From assembly GCA_021740995.1 (NCBI GenBank), contig JAIOYR010000006.1, forward strand, positions 1 through 64,000: DNA of 64,000 bases, read 5' to 3'. The stretch comes from Taibaiella sp. Its GTDB lineage: Bacteria > Bacteroidota > Bacteroidia > Chitinophagales > Chitinophagaceae. Shown here piece after piece: positions 1 to 10,564 of the stretch (position 1 is the first letter of the stretch; each line of letters opens with the position of its first letter). The notes below the pieces were generated by a model. The model saw nothing but the letters and a program-made list of their open reading frames with translations. It did no database searches and was not told the origin of the DNA. A program made the translations under genes and the position numbers.

Positions 1-53
1 AATCCTATTACTGCTACTGAAGCGATTGCGATTGACTTGAAGATGTTTTTCAT
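1..53 (-). CDS. N-terminus of a secreted protein, cut by window edge
   Basis: An ATG on the minus strand at 53-51 opens a frame that runs off the left edge. The visible residues are MKNIFKSIAIASVAVIG: two lysines followed by a run of small and hydrophobic residues, which is the start of a Sec signal peptide. It is divergent from groES. Nothing more can be said about its function, and only 17 codons are visible. Confidence 0.55.
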   Translation of the reverse strand, partial: MKNIFKSIAIASVAVIG

Positions 54-78
54 TTTAGTTTAGTTTAGATTGTTTTAG

Positions 79-97
79 CCTGCCTGCCGCAGGCAGG
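79..97. repeat. Short perfect palindrome, REP-like
   Basis: Nine-bp arms CCTGCCTGC (79-87) and GCAGGCAGG (89-97) flank a single central base. A T-rich run of TTTG units follows on the plus strand. It resembles short intergenic palindromes scattered in Bacteroidetes genomes. No gene upstream on the plus strand would need it as a terminator. Confidence 0.5.
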
Positions 98-420
98 TTT
101 GTTTGTTTGTTTGAAAGGTATATTACCAAACACGTGCCAGAAACATAAGTAATTGATTTTCAACGTATTGAAAACTGAAATGGTATGCCAATCTTCCGCA
201 GAGCGGAATTAATTTCCGAAATATGGAAAAAATAACTTGATTTGGCTTTGAAAAGAATAAAAATAGAATTTAAGATATCCAATATGAAGTGACTGTAAAA
301 GTAGACATGCACCAATGTGACGGGTTGACAAATGTTAATGAGCTTTCCAATCCTATTTGGTGTATAGCAGATAAGTACCCGACTGTCAAAATGAAATCAC
401 ATAACAAATATCACACAATC

Positions 421-478
421 ATTTCTGCCAAAAATTACACACACAAGTAGAAAAAGTCGCTAATTTCTGCCAAAAATT
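421..478. promoter_or_regulatory. 16-bp direct repeat with 42-bp period before groES
   Basis: ATTTCTGCCAAAAATT occurs perfectly at 421-436 and again at 463-478. The start-to-start distance is 42 bp, about four helical turns, so a protein bound to both copies would face the same side of the DNA. It lies 87 bp before the groES start codon. A role as activator or repressor site is inference. Confidence 0.4.
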
Positions 479-564
479 GCCCTTATAGTCACTTAAAACG
501 CTGTGGCATAAAATGTGTTGGTGATAAGACAAACCAAACATTTTAATAAAATAAATCAGAGATT

Positions 565-846
565 ATGGCAAAAAATGTGAACATCACCCCATTGCACGAC
601 CGTGTAATTGTGAAACCGGCTCCAGCTGAAGAAAAAACTGCAGGTGGTATTATTATTCCGGATACAGCTAAAGAAAAACCACAACGCGGTACTGTAGTAG
701 CTGCAGGCCCAGGCAAAAAAGACGAGCCAATGACTGTAAAACCAGGCGATGCTATATTATATGGCAAGTATGCCGGCACAGAAGTAAGCTTTGAAGGTGA
801 AGACCTGCTTATTATGCGTGAGAGCGATATTTTGGCAGTTATTTAA
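565..846 (+). CDS. groES: Co-chaperonin GroES (Hsp10)
   Basis: The 93-residue product is the usual length for GroES, the heptameric lid of the GroEL folding chamber in the cytoplasm. The N-terminal [27 protein letters not shown] block contains the beta strand and mobile loop (the GGIIIP loop near residues 27-32) that contacts GroEL. The C-terminal part has GTVVAAGPG and the YGKYAGTEV segment. The ATG at 565 follows an A-rich stretch without a Shine-Dalgarno, as is normal for Bacteroidetes. groEL follows 113 bp downstream on the same strand, so the two form the standard groESL operon. No CIRCE repeat was found. Confidence 0.98.
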   Translation: MAKNVNITPLHDRVIVKPAPAEEKTAGGIIIPDTAKEKPQRGTVVAAGPGKKDEPMTVKPGDAILYGKYAGTEVSFEGEDLLIMRESDILAVI

Positions 847-923
847 TCCGGATGTGCTTAGATCCACTCTTGGGGCCGACTAACAACACTAAAAAAATTC
901 AGAAAAACAATCTACAATCATCA

Positions 924-2600
<1,677 letters not shown>

Positions 2601-2620
2601 AAATAAAAAAGTAAAAATAA

Positions 2621-2661
2621 AAAAAGTAAAAGCTCCGGTTTGTCCGGAGCTTTTACTTTTT
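2621..2661. terminator. Bidirectional rho-independent terminator of groEL and acs
   Basis: An 18-bp perfect stem (2621-2638 with 2644-2661) closes a 5-nt loop TTTGT. The core AGCTCCGG/CCGGAGCT is flanked by AAAAAGTAAA and TTTACTTTTT, so it presents a T-rich tract on either strand. It lies between the convergent ends of groEL (2600) and acs (2678). Confidence 0.92.
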
Positions 2662-2677
2662 GGTGAAATTGTGTGAT

Positions 2678-4576
2678 TTAGACCTTCCCCTGCATTATCT
2701 CTTCCACCACACCGGGATCGAGCAATGTAGAGGTATCGCCCAGGTTATCGGTTTCACCCTCTGCTATTTTTCGCAGTATACGGCGCATTATTTTGCCGCT
2801 ACGGGTTTTGGGCAGGCCATGTACAAACTGTACCTTATCGGGCCGGGCTATGGCGCCTATCACCCTCGTAATGGTTTGTAGTATATCTGCCTGAGTGTGG
2901 GCTGCATCATCGGGCATAGACTGCATAATTATGTAGGCATATATTCCCTGCCCTTTCAGATCGTGCAGGTAACCCACAACTGCACTCTCCAGCACACCAG
3001 TGTGCATGTTTATGGCATTCTCTACCTCTGCGGTACCGATACGGTGTCCACTCACGTTCAGCACATCGTCTACTCTGCCGGTAATGCGATACATGCCATT
3101 TTCGTCCCTGTAGCAGCCGTCACCCGTGAAGTACAGCCCCTCATAAGCAGCAAAATAATTAGTGCGGCACCGCTCGTGGTCGCCATAGGTTGTGCGCACT
3201 ATAGACGGCCATGGGAAACGGATACATAGGTTACCGCTTACGTCATTACCATAAATAAGAGTCCCCTGCTCATCTACAAGCACCGGCTGTATGCCGGGCA
3301 GCGGCAGAGTGGCATAGCCGGGCTTTGCGGGCGTAATTCCTGCAATATTCGACAACATAATACCTCCGGTTTCTGTTTGCCACCATGTGTCTACTATAGG
3401 GCAGCGATTTTTACCTATATGATCGTCATACCAGTGCCATGCTTCCTCATTGATAGGCTCACCCACCGTACCCAGCACCCGCAAACTGCTGAGGCTCTTG
3501 CCGGCCAGTGGCTGCAAGCCATGTGCCATGAGGCTGCGGAGAGCAGTAGGGGCAGTGTATAATATTGTAGCCTGGTGCTTGTCTACTATATCCCACAACC
3601 TGCCGGCATCGGGATAAGTGGGTATACCCTCGTACATAAGCGAGGTACCACCGGCACACAACACACCGTATACGATGTATGTATGACCGGTTATCCAACC
3701 TATATCAGCAGTACAAAAATGAATGTCTCCCGGCTGCACCTGAAATACATTTACAAAGCTATAAGTAGCATAAACCATGTACCCTGCAGTGCTATGCACT
3801 ACACCCTTTGGCTTGCCGGTAGAGCCGGATGTGTAGAGGATAAACAGCGGGTCTTCGGCATCCATTTCTTCGGCAGGCAGGTTGCTTTCACTGACTGCCT
3901 GTAGCTCTTCGTGCCACCATACATCTCGCCCCTTTATCATGCTCACCGGGCAGTGTGTACGCTGGTATACAATCACCCGCTTCACTGCAGGGCAAGCCGC
4001 CAGCGCATCATCGATCGTATTCTTCAGCGGTATGTCCTTAGGTCCACGGTAGGCTCCGTCGCAGGTAATCACAAATTCGGAGCCGGCATCTTGCAGCCTG
4101 TCGGCAATGCTTTGTGCACTGAAGCCACCGAAAATAACTGAGTGAATAGCCCCTATCCGGGCACAGGCAAGCATAGCCACCGGCAACTCAGGCACCATGC
4201 CCATATATATACAAATCCTGTCGCCTTTTTTTACCCCGCTATTACGAAGGACAGCAGCAAATCTGCAAACGTAGTCATGCAACTGGGCGTAGGTAAGCAC
4301 ACGGTGCGGTTCATCGGTGCCGTTTGGCTCCCATATTATAGCCGGTCTGTCGCCTAAAGCCGCAAGATGACGGTCGAGACAGTTTTCTGTGATGTTTAGT
4401 TTACCATTGATGAACCATTGCACATCAGGCTTCAAAAAATCCCACTGCAATACAGTATCCCATTTTTTTCGCCACACAAACTGCTCTGCGACCGAGGCCC
4501 AAAAACCTTGCGGGTCAGCAACGCTGGCTGCGTAATCTTTCTGATATTGTTCGTAAGATTTTATCTGATAATTCAT
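2678..4576 (-). CDS. acs: Acetyl-CoA synthetase (AMP-forming)
   Basis: The 632-residue enzyme activates acetate with ATP and CoA to acetyl-CoA through an acetyl-AMP intermediate. It has the AMP-binding P-loop YTSGSTGKPKG, the VDTWWQTETGG adenylation motif, the YFTGDG and GRVDDVLNVSGHR hinge region, and a C-terminal PKTRSGKIMRR whose Lys (about residue 595) is the catalytic and acetylation-controlled lysine of the family. Start and length agree with the family (about 630-650). It converges on groEL, stands alone, and no promoter box was recognised upstream of 4576. The tail has extra residues after the lysine motif, typical for Acs. Confidence 0.96.
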   Translation of the reverse strand: MNYQIKSYEQYQKDYAASVADPQGFWASVAEQFVWRKKWDTVLQWDFLKPDVQWFINGKLNITENCLDRHLAALGDRPAIIWEPNGTDEPHRVLTYAQLHDYVCRFAAVLRNSGVKKGDRICIYMGMVPELPVAMLACARIGAIHSVIFGGFSAQSIADRLQDAGSEFVITCDGAYRGPKDIPLKNTIDDALAACPAVKRVIVYQRTHCPVSMIKGRDVWWHEELQAVSESNLPAEEMDAEDPLFILYTSGSTGKPKGVVHSTAGYMVYATYSFVNVFQVQPGDIHFCTADIGWITGHTYIVYGVLCAGGTSLMYEGIPTYPDAGRLWDIVDKHQATILYTAPTALRSLMAHGLQPLAGKSLSSLRVLGTVGEPINEEAWHWYDDHIGKNRCPIVDTWWQTETGGIMLSNIAGITPAKPGYATLPLPGIQPVLVDEQGTLIYGNDVSGNLCIRFPWPSIVRTTYGDHERCRTNYFAAYEGLYFTGDGCYRDENGMYRITGRVDDVLNVSGHRIGTAEVENAINMHTGVLESAVVGYLHDLKGQGIYAYIIMQSMPDDAAHTQADILQTITRVIGAIARPDKVQFVHGLPKTRSGKIMRRILRKIAEGETDNLGDTSTLLDPGVVEEIMQGKV

Positions 4577-4697
4577 GAAAAAGTAATCAAGTTGTATACA
4601 CAGAATAGTTATGATGTAGAAAACAACAAAAACAATAGCTTTGGACTAAATATTATTGCAACTCTTAGCCTCAAAAAATCATCTGGATTCCTATAAA

Positions 4698-4925
4698 TTA
4701 AATAAGCTCTCGAAATTCTTCGGGAGATATTTTCGCATCTGTAAGTATCTGCCGCAATAAGCCTTTACCCAAATCCTTTTTGCCATGAATCGGAATAGTA
4801 ACACGGGTATGCTCGCTATTGATGTAGATAGCGTGACTTCCTGATTGGCGTTCAAAATAAAAGCCCTTTTGCCTAAGTACTTTAATTAAGTCTTTTGCAT
4901 TAATGACAGGTTGCCTTGGACTCAC
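4698..4925 (-). CDS. hicA: HicA-type mRNA interferase toxin
   Basis: The 75-residue protein matches the HicA/YcfA double-stranded-RNA-binding-fold toxins that cleave mRNA. The diagnostic GSH (RQSGSHAIY) carries the catalytic histidine, followed by the VTIPIHGKKDLGKGLLRQIL strand-helix that is strongly conserved. It starts with GTG at 4925, and the GTGA overlap with the stop of the upstream antitoxin frame shows translational coupling. Antitoxin first and toxin second is the less common order, but is frequent for this short HicB subfamily. An ATG start is not available in frame nearby. Confidence 0.88.
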   Translation of the reverse strand: MSPRQPVINAKDLIKVLRQKGFYFERQSGSHAIYINSEHTRVTIPIHGKKDLGKGLLRQILTDAKISPEEFRELI

Positions 4926-5143
4926 ACAGCAATTTTTAGTTGGCTGGAATATACTTCTTCATTTATGCTTTCACCCTTCTCCAGCCTAGCTTCGATATGA
5001 AGCGTTATGGCATCCCGAATCATCATCAGGGCCTCTTCTTTACTTTCACCCTCTGCATAACACCCTTGTAATGCCGGACAAATAGCAAGGTAATTTCCAT
5101 CCTCATCTTTTTCTACAACAACTGTAAGGTTATACTCGCTCAT
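4922..5143 (-). CDS. hicB: HicB-like antitoxin (short form)
   Basis: This is a partial RNase-H-fold antitoxin: MSEYNLTVVVEKDEDGNYLAICPALQGCYAEG is the typical HicB N-terminal strand pattern, followed by a helix with EEALMMIRDAITLHIEARLEKG. It has no C-terminal helix-turn-helix or ribbon-helix-helix domain, so by itself it probably neutralises HicA without a dedicated DNA-binding part. The ATG at 5143 is preferred over one nine codons upstream, because the family starts at that strand and the upstream residues (MTIFTLKLC) look like leader sequence. It overlaps hicA by four bases. Confidence 0.85.
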   Translation of the reverse strand: MSEYNLTVVVEKDEDGNYLAICPALQGCYAEGESKEEALMMIRDAITLHIEARLEKGESINEEVYSSQLKIAV

Positions 5144-5237
5144 ACACAGTTTTAAAGTAAATATAGTCAAAATACCTAAAAATATGAGTTAACCATCTAC
5201 ACCTAAATACCAATTATATGCTAATGAAAACAAGCAC

Positions 5238-5269
5238 TTTGACTTTTGGCTTTTCAGAGGCTATCTTTG
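5238..5269 (+). promoter_or_regulatory. Bacteroidetes promoter for the glycosyltransferase pair
   Basis: TTTG at 5238-5241, 20 nt, then TATCTTTG at 5262-5269 fits the phylum's sigma factor consensus (TTTG-N19-21-TAnnTTTG). The ATG at 5286 is 16 nt beyond the box, so the expected leader is only about 10 nt. Confidence 0.75.
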
Positions 5270-5285
5270 AGCAACGTTCATTCAT

Positions 5286-6392
5286 ATGACATTCGTTTTC
5301 TGGCAGGGAATTATCAGTATTCATCAAAAGTCATTTCTGGAAGCTGTCGCTGCACGGGCGGGAGCCGGGAAAGTGTTGCTGGTGGTGGAAAACGACATTA
5401 CCCCCTACCGTAAAAATATGGGCTGGGATGTGCCCGAGATAACAAATGTAACTGTTTTACTGTCGCCGGCACTACAGCAGGTGCAGGAGATAGTGCACAC
5501 CAATAAAGATGCGGTGCATATAGTAGGCGGCATACGGGTAGGCAGGTTGCTGTCAGCGGCATTTGATGAATGTGTGCGCCAGGGGTGCAAAGTTGGTATA
5601 ATGACAGAACCCTACAACGATGCAGGAGCAAAGGGAATGCTGCGCACCCTAAAATACCGGTATTACAAACTCAGGTACTTCGGGCGTATACAGTTTGTAC
5701 TGGCTATAGGAAGGCAGGGAGTAGAACAGTATTCCCGATTGGGTTTTGACACAAACCGCATTTTTCCATGGGCTTACTTTATCAGCGTAGCCACTAGCCA
5801 AAGAAGCCGCCACCCCAAGCACCCGGTAAGGATCATGTATGCCGGCAGGCTGGAAGCGGCAAAAGGCATATCGAAGTTTATGGAAGAACTGGTGAAGAGC
5901 GATAGTCAGAACTATTCTCTGGACCTATACGGTACCGGTGCTGACGAAGAAAAGATGAAGCAACTGGTGACGGAAAAAGGACTCACAGACAGGATATGTT
6001 TTTATCCATTCCTGAAGTATGAGGAACTATTGACAAAGTATGCCCACTACGACTGGGTGGTGCTGCCCAGCACTGCCAAAGATGGATGGGGAGTGATAGT
6101 GAGCGAGGGACTGCTGAACGGACTAAAGGCCATATGCAGCAATATATGCGGCGTGAGCCGGGTGATAACCAATGGTGTAAATGGTGTTACCTTCGACTGG
6201 AACGAACCAGGCAGTTGCCGCGGCGCTATAAACGAAATGCTGGGGAATGACTCCTTTGCAAGTACTGCTGAAATTGCCGCATGGGCCCGGAATGGCATCA
6301 GCGCAAGCGCAGGAGCTGATTACCTCTATGAGATAATGGACTGTGTATACGATAACAAATCAAAACCGGGCTTGCCCTGGGAAGGAGCATAA
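5286..6392 (+). CDS. Glycosyltransferase family 4-like protein
   Basis: The 368-residue protein looks like a GT-B retaining glycosyltransferase. The C-terminal half has the sugar-nucleotide domain: IMYAGRLEAAKGISKFMEEL (about 185-204), LDLYGTGADEEKMKQL, and VSEGLLNGLKAICSNICGVSRVI, which is the family-4 E-x7 region that binds the nucleotide sugar. The N-terminal half is a poorly conserved acceptor domain, and there are no membrane segments. Three bases separate it from another glycosyltransferase, so the two form an operon likely making a surface polysaccharide or glycan. The donor and acceptor cannot be named. Confidence 0.85.
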   Translation: MTFVFWQGIISIHQKSFLEAVAARAGAGKVLLVVENDITPYRKNMGWDVPEITNVTVLLSPALQQVQEIVHTNKDAVHIVGGIRVGRLLSAAFDECVRQGCKVGIMTEPYNDAGAKGMLRTLKYRYYKLRYFGRIQFVLAIGRQGVEQYSRLGFDTNRIFPWAYFISVATSQRSRHPKHPVRIMYAGRLEAAKGISKFMEELVKSDSQNYSLDLYGTGADEEKMKQLVTEKGLTDRICFYPFLKYEELLTKYAHYDWVVLPSTAKDGWGVIVSEGLLNGLKAICSNICGVSRVITNGVNGVTFDWNEPGSCRGAINEMLGNDSFASTAEIAAWARNGISASAGADYLYEIMDCVYDNKSKPGLPWEGA

Positions 6393-6395
6393 ATT

Positions 6396-7406
6396 ATGGT
6401 ACTGATAGATGCGTTGTATATTAACAAAGGCGGAGGAGCAGTACTCCTTCAATACCTTATTGAGCAAATTTTAGCCAGCGATAATAGCAGTAACTTTTTC
6501 TTTCTGCTGGACCCGAGATTTGATAAACCAAAAAACCTGACAACAAACTATACCGTAATACCCAACAAACAGAGTGAACGGAAAAAGTTCTACAAACTGA
6601 ATACACATAGCTACTCCAAGGTACTTTGTTTTGCAAACACCCCACCACCTGTGCGGCTTAAAGCTAAGATATATACTTACTTTCATAACCAGAAACTGCT
6701 GGAAGCGCCGGGAAAGAAACACAAAAGAATGTTCTGGTCGCAGTATATAAAGTACCTGTTTGTAAAACGCTTCAACAAAAACACTGACTACTATATAGTG
6801 CAAACCCCGCACATGGTGCAAATGCTGGTGGGCGTGGGGCTAAAGGATATAGCACACTGCCTAACTATACCATTTTATGATACTGATAAATACCTGAGCG
6901 GCGGGCTCCCATTTGAAGAGCGAAGAAAAAATGAGTTTGTTTTTATCAGCAACCCATCGCCACAAAAGAACTACCCTGCCCTGCTGGATGCATGGGAACA
7001 TCTACTATCAAAAGGGCATAAGCCCCGACTGCATGTAACTATAGACAACACCGCACCGGGAATACTGGACAGAGTGGACATGCTCAATAAAATGGGTGCG
7101 GATATTGTGAACCATGTATACACAGACCCACGGGAACTCTACTTCAACTGCCCCTACCTTATTTTTCCGTCTATAATGGAGAGTTTCGGATTGCCGCTGA
7201 TAGAGGCAGCAGAAAGCGGCATGAAAATACTGGCATCGGACCTGCCGTTTGTGTATGATGTGGTTACTCCCAGCCTCACATTCGACCAAAGAAAACCGGC
7301 CGCAATAGCAGCCGCTGTGATACGTGCAATGGACAAAAACGACTTACCCTTTCCTAAAGTGGTAATCAGCAACCGGATTAGGGAACTGATAGACCTACTT
7401 GGATAA
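6396..7406 (+). CDS. Glycosyltransferase family 4-like protein
   Basis: The 336-residue protein is a second GT-B enzyme. NEFVFISNPSPQKNYPALLDAWEHL is the start of the nucleotide-sugar domain, and PSIMESFGLPLIEAAESGMKILASDLPFV is the classic E-x7-E motif of family 4. It is shorter than usual at the N-terminus (typical 360-400) but complete at both ends. It starts three bases after the preceding glycosyltransferase and is probably translated from the same message. There is no terminator of clear form after it. Substrate unknown. Confidence 0.85.
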   Translation: MVLIDALYINKGGGAVLLQYLIEQILASDNSSNFFFLLDPRFDKPKNLTTNYTVIPNKQSERKKFYKLNTHSYSKVLCFANTPPPVRLKAKIYTYFHNQKLLEAPGKKHKRMFWSQYIKYLFVKRFNKNTDYYIVQTPHMVQMLVGVGLKDIAHCLTIPFYDTDKYLSGGLPFEERRKNEFVFISNPSPQKNYPALLDAWEHLLSKGHKPRLHVTIDNTAPGILDRVDMLNKMGADIVNHVYTDPRELYFNCPYLIFPSIMESFGLPLIEAAESGMKILASDLPFVYDVVTPSLTFDQRKPAAIAAAVIRAMDKNDLPFPKVVISNRIRELIDLLG

Positions 7407-7448
7407 AAATACGGGAAAAATACGGTATGCAACAATGCAGCCATGCAT

Positions 7449-7456
7449 TACATTTG
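7449..7456 (+). promoter_or_regulatory. Candidate -7 box (TACATTTG)
   Basis: TACATTTG fits TAnnTTTG and lies 63 nt before the ATG of the lipoprotein at 7520. No matching TTTG was found at the -33 position, so this is a half-site assignment. Confidence 0.45.
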
Positions 7457-7519
7457 TTTTATAAATTGACCCAACTTCTACCAACGCAAAAAATACGTAC
7501 AGTAAACAAATAGAGATTT

Positions 7520-8428
7520 ATGAAAAAGATGAAAATATACTTGCTGCCTTTCATTACGCTCATGTACTCCTGCAATAACGAAACATCTAATTCCAATACA
7601 CAAACCGGCATTGACTCCTCTGCCGTGTCAATAGACTACGCTGTAAAACACCCCGAAGTGCTTTACGACATTAAAGAAATGGCAGCCAGCAGAGAAGCCA
7701 GCGCAGCTACGGCAACCGGCATTCCTGTGATTATCAATACTCAGTATCAATTCAAAGATTCTCTTGACCACCTCCAGGCTATTGATTCTATCAACAACTA
7801 CAACCCATCTAATCTGACAGACAGAAATAACCTGTTCACAATGGGCATAGACACACTGGAAAGTTTTGTAAATACTACCACAAGTGGCAATGCAGATTAC
7901 TTCATTCAATTTCTACTTGCTTACAACAACCCTGCCAGGCTGAACCTGATAATTTGTGGCGCAAATGACGTAGGCGATAACATCTATGTTCAGGAAACCG
8001 GAGGCAAAGCAAATGTTCTAAAACTTGTAGCAAAACAACCTGCAAACAACAATCCATTTCAATTGCCAATGGGGGTGCCTGTACACAGAATGCCCCGGTA
8101 TGCAAATGGCGCAACTTTTAACTCGGCGGATAGCATGGTAAGAACGTACAGAAATAAACTTGCATCGCCCAACACAGCTACATCTTTTACTGTGGATGCC
8201 AATGATTTCAGTGCTTATCTGAGTAAGCTAAAAGAATCGAACGCGACAAAAGTGCATATATATCTGGGAGAAGATAACAACAAGCTGGTTTTAATAATAG
8301 CGGGATACAACGGGCAAAAATACATTTACTTAAGAAACGGCGCACAAAACTCATGTGTATACGAGCACTGCAATCCGTGCCCTATATGCAGCCCACTGTA
8401 TATGGACGGAAGAACAATAGAACAATAA
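7520..8428 (+). CDS. Hypothetical lipoprotein
   Basis: The family is not recognised. The 302-residue product begins MKKMKIYLLPFITLMYSC, a type II signal peptide with Cys18 as the lipidated residue, then a Asn/Thr/Ser-rich linker. The middle is an alpha/beta-looking domain with no recognisable catalytic motif. The end is unusual: CVYEHCNPCPICSPLYMDG contains four cysteines in 15 residues, arranged as if for disulfides or metal. It is 24 nt upstream of a membrane protein and a NarL-type kinase/regulator pair, so it may be an extracytoplasmic input or target of that sensory system. Confidence 0.7.
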   Translation: MKKMKIYLLPFITLMYSCNNETSNSNTQTGIDSSAVSIDYAVKHPEVLYDIKEMAASREASAATATGIPVIINTQYQFKDSLDHLQAIDSINNYNPSNLTDRNNLFTMGIDTLESFVNTTTSGNADYFIQFLLAYNNPARLNLIICGANDVGDNIYVQETGGKANVLKLVAKQPANNNPFQLPMGVPVHRMPRYANGATFNSADSMVRTYRNKLASPNTATSFTVDANDFSAYLSKLKESNATKVHIYLGEDNNKLVLIIAGYNGQKYIYLRNGAQNSCVYEHCNPCPICSPLYMDGRTIEQ

Positions 8429-8452
8429 AAAGAGCAATAAAAATGTAGCAAA

Positions 8453-9106
8453 ATGATAGACAAGTACAAAGAATACTTATTTTATGTGTATTTATTCATT
8501 GTACTCTTGTGTGTCGTTGCGGGTGCTGTGCGCTATAAAAAAACAGATGCGCCTACAAAAACAATTTACTACTTACTGTGTATAATGCTGATAAGTGAGT
8601 GTGCCACCAGGATATTTTCAAAGGCACCGATTTATCATGTTTATACCGTTGTGGAATTGTGGATGATTACCATCTACTTTCTGCAAACAACAGTAAAGAA
8701 AATGGTAAGTGCTTTAACCATAGCCGCTACCATTGTCTACCCCACATTGGCAATACTGAATGTGGCATGGGCTGAAGACCCATCTACGCTGAATGCCCAT
8801 TCTATAACAGTAGAAAGCTTTGCAGTAATAGTCATGTCTTTGTATGCCCTGTATAAGATACTTATCAATGACAGTATAGATAACTTATTCAAGCATGTTC
8901 ATTTCTGGTTGTGGACCTGCTTTCTAACCTACTTTAGTTCTACATTTTTCTTTTGGTCTACCATTAAGATTCTTTATAAAATTCATTCTACAGGGTACGT
9001 ATTTGCTGTGTTTTCCCAGATTATTATGAACATACTCGTCTATCTGGCGATACTACTGATATTTATATTTTATCCTAAGAACTCAATGCCAAAAGAACCT
9101 ACATGA
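8453..9106 (+). CDS. Polytopic membrane protein of a two-component operon
   Basis: The 217-residue protein has six or seven hydrophobic helices spread along its length (first about 8-27, last about 188-209) with few charged loops. I do not recognise a named family. Its stop overlaps the start of the sensor kinase by four bases (ATGA), so the two are translationally coupled. The simplest reading is that it is the membrane-embedded sensor module that the short kinase, which has only one helix, works with. That role is inference from position. Confidence 0.7.
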   Translation: MIDKYKEYLFYVYLFIVLLCVVAGAVRYKKTDAPTKTIYYLLCIMLISECATRIFSKAPIYHVYTVVELWMITIYFLQTTVKKMVSALTIAATIVYPTLAILNVAWAEDPSTLNAHSITVESFAVIVMSLYALYKILINDSIDNLFKHVHFWLWTCFLTYFSSTFFFWSTIKILYKIHSTGYVFAVFSQIIMNILVYLAILLIFIFYPKNSMPKEPT

Positions 9107-9891
9107 ACATACACAATGACCTTATAATATTTCTGGGAGGCACACTTACGCTTATGCTGTTTGCATTCACCCTTGTCATATTTCTGATAGTGCACAAGAA
9201 AAAACGATACCAGCACCTGCTGGAAAAACAGAACATGGAAAACAACTATCAAAACCAACTGCTGATGTCGCGCATGGAAGTGCAGGAGCAGTCTTTCAGG
9301 CACTTCTCTGAAGAAATACATGATAACATAGGTCAGCTACTGAGCATCGTAAAAATGCAATTGTTCAATATTCGCAACAGCAGCAAGGAGCCCGAAGTAA
9401 CCACCAAAGCCAATGAAGCGACAAACATACTGGGCAAAGCTATAACCGACCTGCGCAACATAAGCCATACACTCAACAGCTCGTTTGTAACCAATGTGGG
9501 GCTGGCTGCGGCCATAGAAAAAGATCTGGAATACATACGCTCCGCAAAGGAGGTGAAATGCAAACTGCTGAAAAGCGGCGAAGAATACGATATGGGCAAT
9601 GAACGCGAACTGCTTATATTCCGTATCATACAAGAGGCAATATCCAATGCGGTAAAGCATGGAGCGCCTACTGCCATAGACATAGACCTTGAATACACGC
9701 CCGAAACACTGTGCATCACCATCGCAGATAATGGCGCAGGCTTTGACACGAACAACATAAGCAAAAGCGGAATAGGGCTCAACAACATGTATGTGCGCTC
9801 AGCGCTGCTAAAAGGCAAAATGGATATAACGTCTGCTGCAGGCAGGGGAACAACAATACAACTGAACATCAATAAAAACATAGAACCATAA
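9103..9891 (+). CDS. Sensor histidine kinase, NarX/LuxR-partner type
   Basis: The 262-residue kinase has one N-terminal transmembrane helix (about 5-27), a coiled-coil, then a HisKA_3 dimerisation domain with FSEEIHDNIGQ (phosphoacceptor His73). A compact HATPase_c domain follows, with the N-box around QEAISNAVKHG and the G-box DNGAGFDTNNISKSGIGLNNM. There is no periplasmic sensor domain, so the input probably comes from the coupled membrane protein upstream. The response regulator follows 13 nt downstream and belongs to the NarL/FixJ class, as expected for this kinase type. Confidence 0.93.
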   Translation: MNIHNDLIIFLGGTLTLMLFAFTLVIFLIVHKKKRYQHLLEKQNMENNYQNQLLMSRMEVQEQSFRHFSEEIHDNIGQLLSIVKMQLFNIRNSSKEPEVTTKANEATNILGKAITDLRNISHTLNSSFVTNVGLAAAIEKDLEYIRSAKEVKCKLLKSGEEYDMGNERELLIFRIIQEAISNAVKHGAPTAIDIDLEYTPETLCITIADNGAGFDTNNISKSGIGLNNMYVRSALLKGKMDITSAAGRGTTIQLNINKNIEP

Positions 9892-9904
9892 TAAAACAGA
9901 AGAC

Positions 9905-10546
9905 ATGATAAATGTAGCACTGGCAGATGACCATGCAATGCTGAGGAAGGGAGTAGCAGGCATACTGTCTCAGTTTGGCAATATTGAGGTAATAATGGAA
10001 GCAGGCAATGGCAGAGAACTAATAGACAAACTAAAAGCCGCGACAGTGCTGCCCGATGTGTGTATACTGGATATAAACATGCCGGAAATGAATGGCTATG
10101 AAACAGCCGCAGCTATTAGAAGAAGATGGCCACACATCAGAATTCTGGCCCTCTCTATGTACGACACAGAGCTGAACATTATAAAGATGTTGCGCAATGG
10201 CGCCAATGGCTATGTGCTGAAAGACTCTGACCCTGAAGAACTGAAAAATGCTATCAATGCAATTTACAAAGAGGGCTTCTACCACTCTGATGTGGTTACG
10301 GGAAGGATGCTGCATATATTGCATGACCCCGATGGCAAGGTAAATGTGGAACTAACCGACCGGGAAATACAGTTTATGAAGTTCTGTGCATCAGAGCTTA
10401 CCTACAAAGAAATAGCTGACGATATGGGACTAAGCCCGCGAACCATAGATGGCTACAGAGAGGCCTTGTTCAAAAAACTGAACATAACCACACGCACGGG
10501 CCTGGCTATGTATGCCATAAAAGCCGGCATAGTGGCGGTGAAGTAA
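9905..10546 (+). CDS. Response regulator, NarL/FixJ family
   Basis: The 213-residue protein has an N-terminal receiver domain with Asp8/Asp9, phosphoacceptor Asp56 (CILDINMPEMNG) and Lys near 106, followed by a LuxR-type helix-turn-helix (LTDREIQFMKFCASELTYKEIADDMGLSPRTIDGYREALFKKL). It is the last gene of the lipoprotein/membrane protein/kinase/regulator operon and converges on the 2-oxoacid oxidoreductase gene 18 bp away. Its targets are unknown; autoregulation of the operon is plausible. Confidence 0.95.
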   Translation: MINVALADDHAMLRKGVAGILSQFGNIEVIMEAGNGRELIDKLKAATVLPDVCILDINMPEMNGYETAAAIRRRWPHIRILALSMYDTELNIIKMLRNGANGYVLKDSDPEELKNAINAIYKEGFYHSDVVTGRMLHILHDPDGKVNVELTDREIQFMKFCASELTYKEIADDMGLSPRTIDGYREALFKKLNITTRTGLAMYAIKAGIVAVK

Positions 10547-10564
10547 AACCGAACAAATAATGAC

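Larger units (their letters stand above)
54..564. other. 511-bp intergenic region upstream of groES
   Basis: No convincing gene lies here. It holds a short GC palindrome (79-97), a 16-bp direct repeat (421-436 and 463-478), and an imperfect dyad TTTCC-N7-GGAAA near 216-232. I see neither a CIRCE element (the HrcA operator common before groES in other phyla) nor a clean TAnnTTTG promoter box, so the heat-shock control signal is not identified. Confidence 0.6.

Noticed and set aside
54-564. CIRCE operator before groES
   Set aside because: No TTAGCACTC-N9-GAGTGCTAA-like inverted repeat is present.
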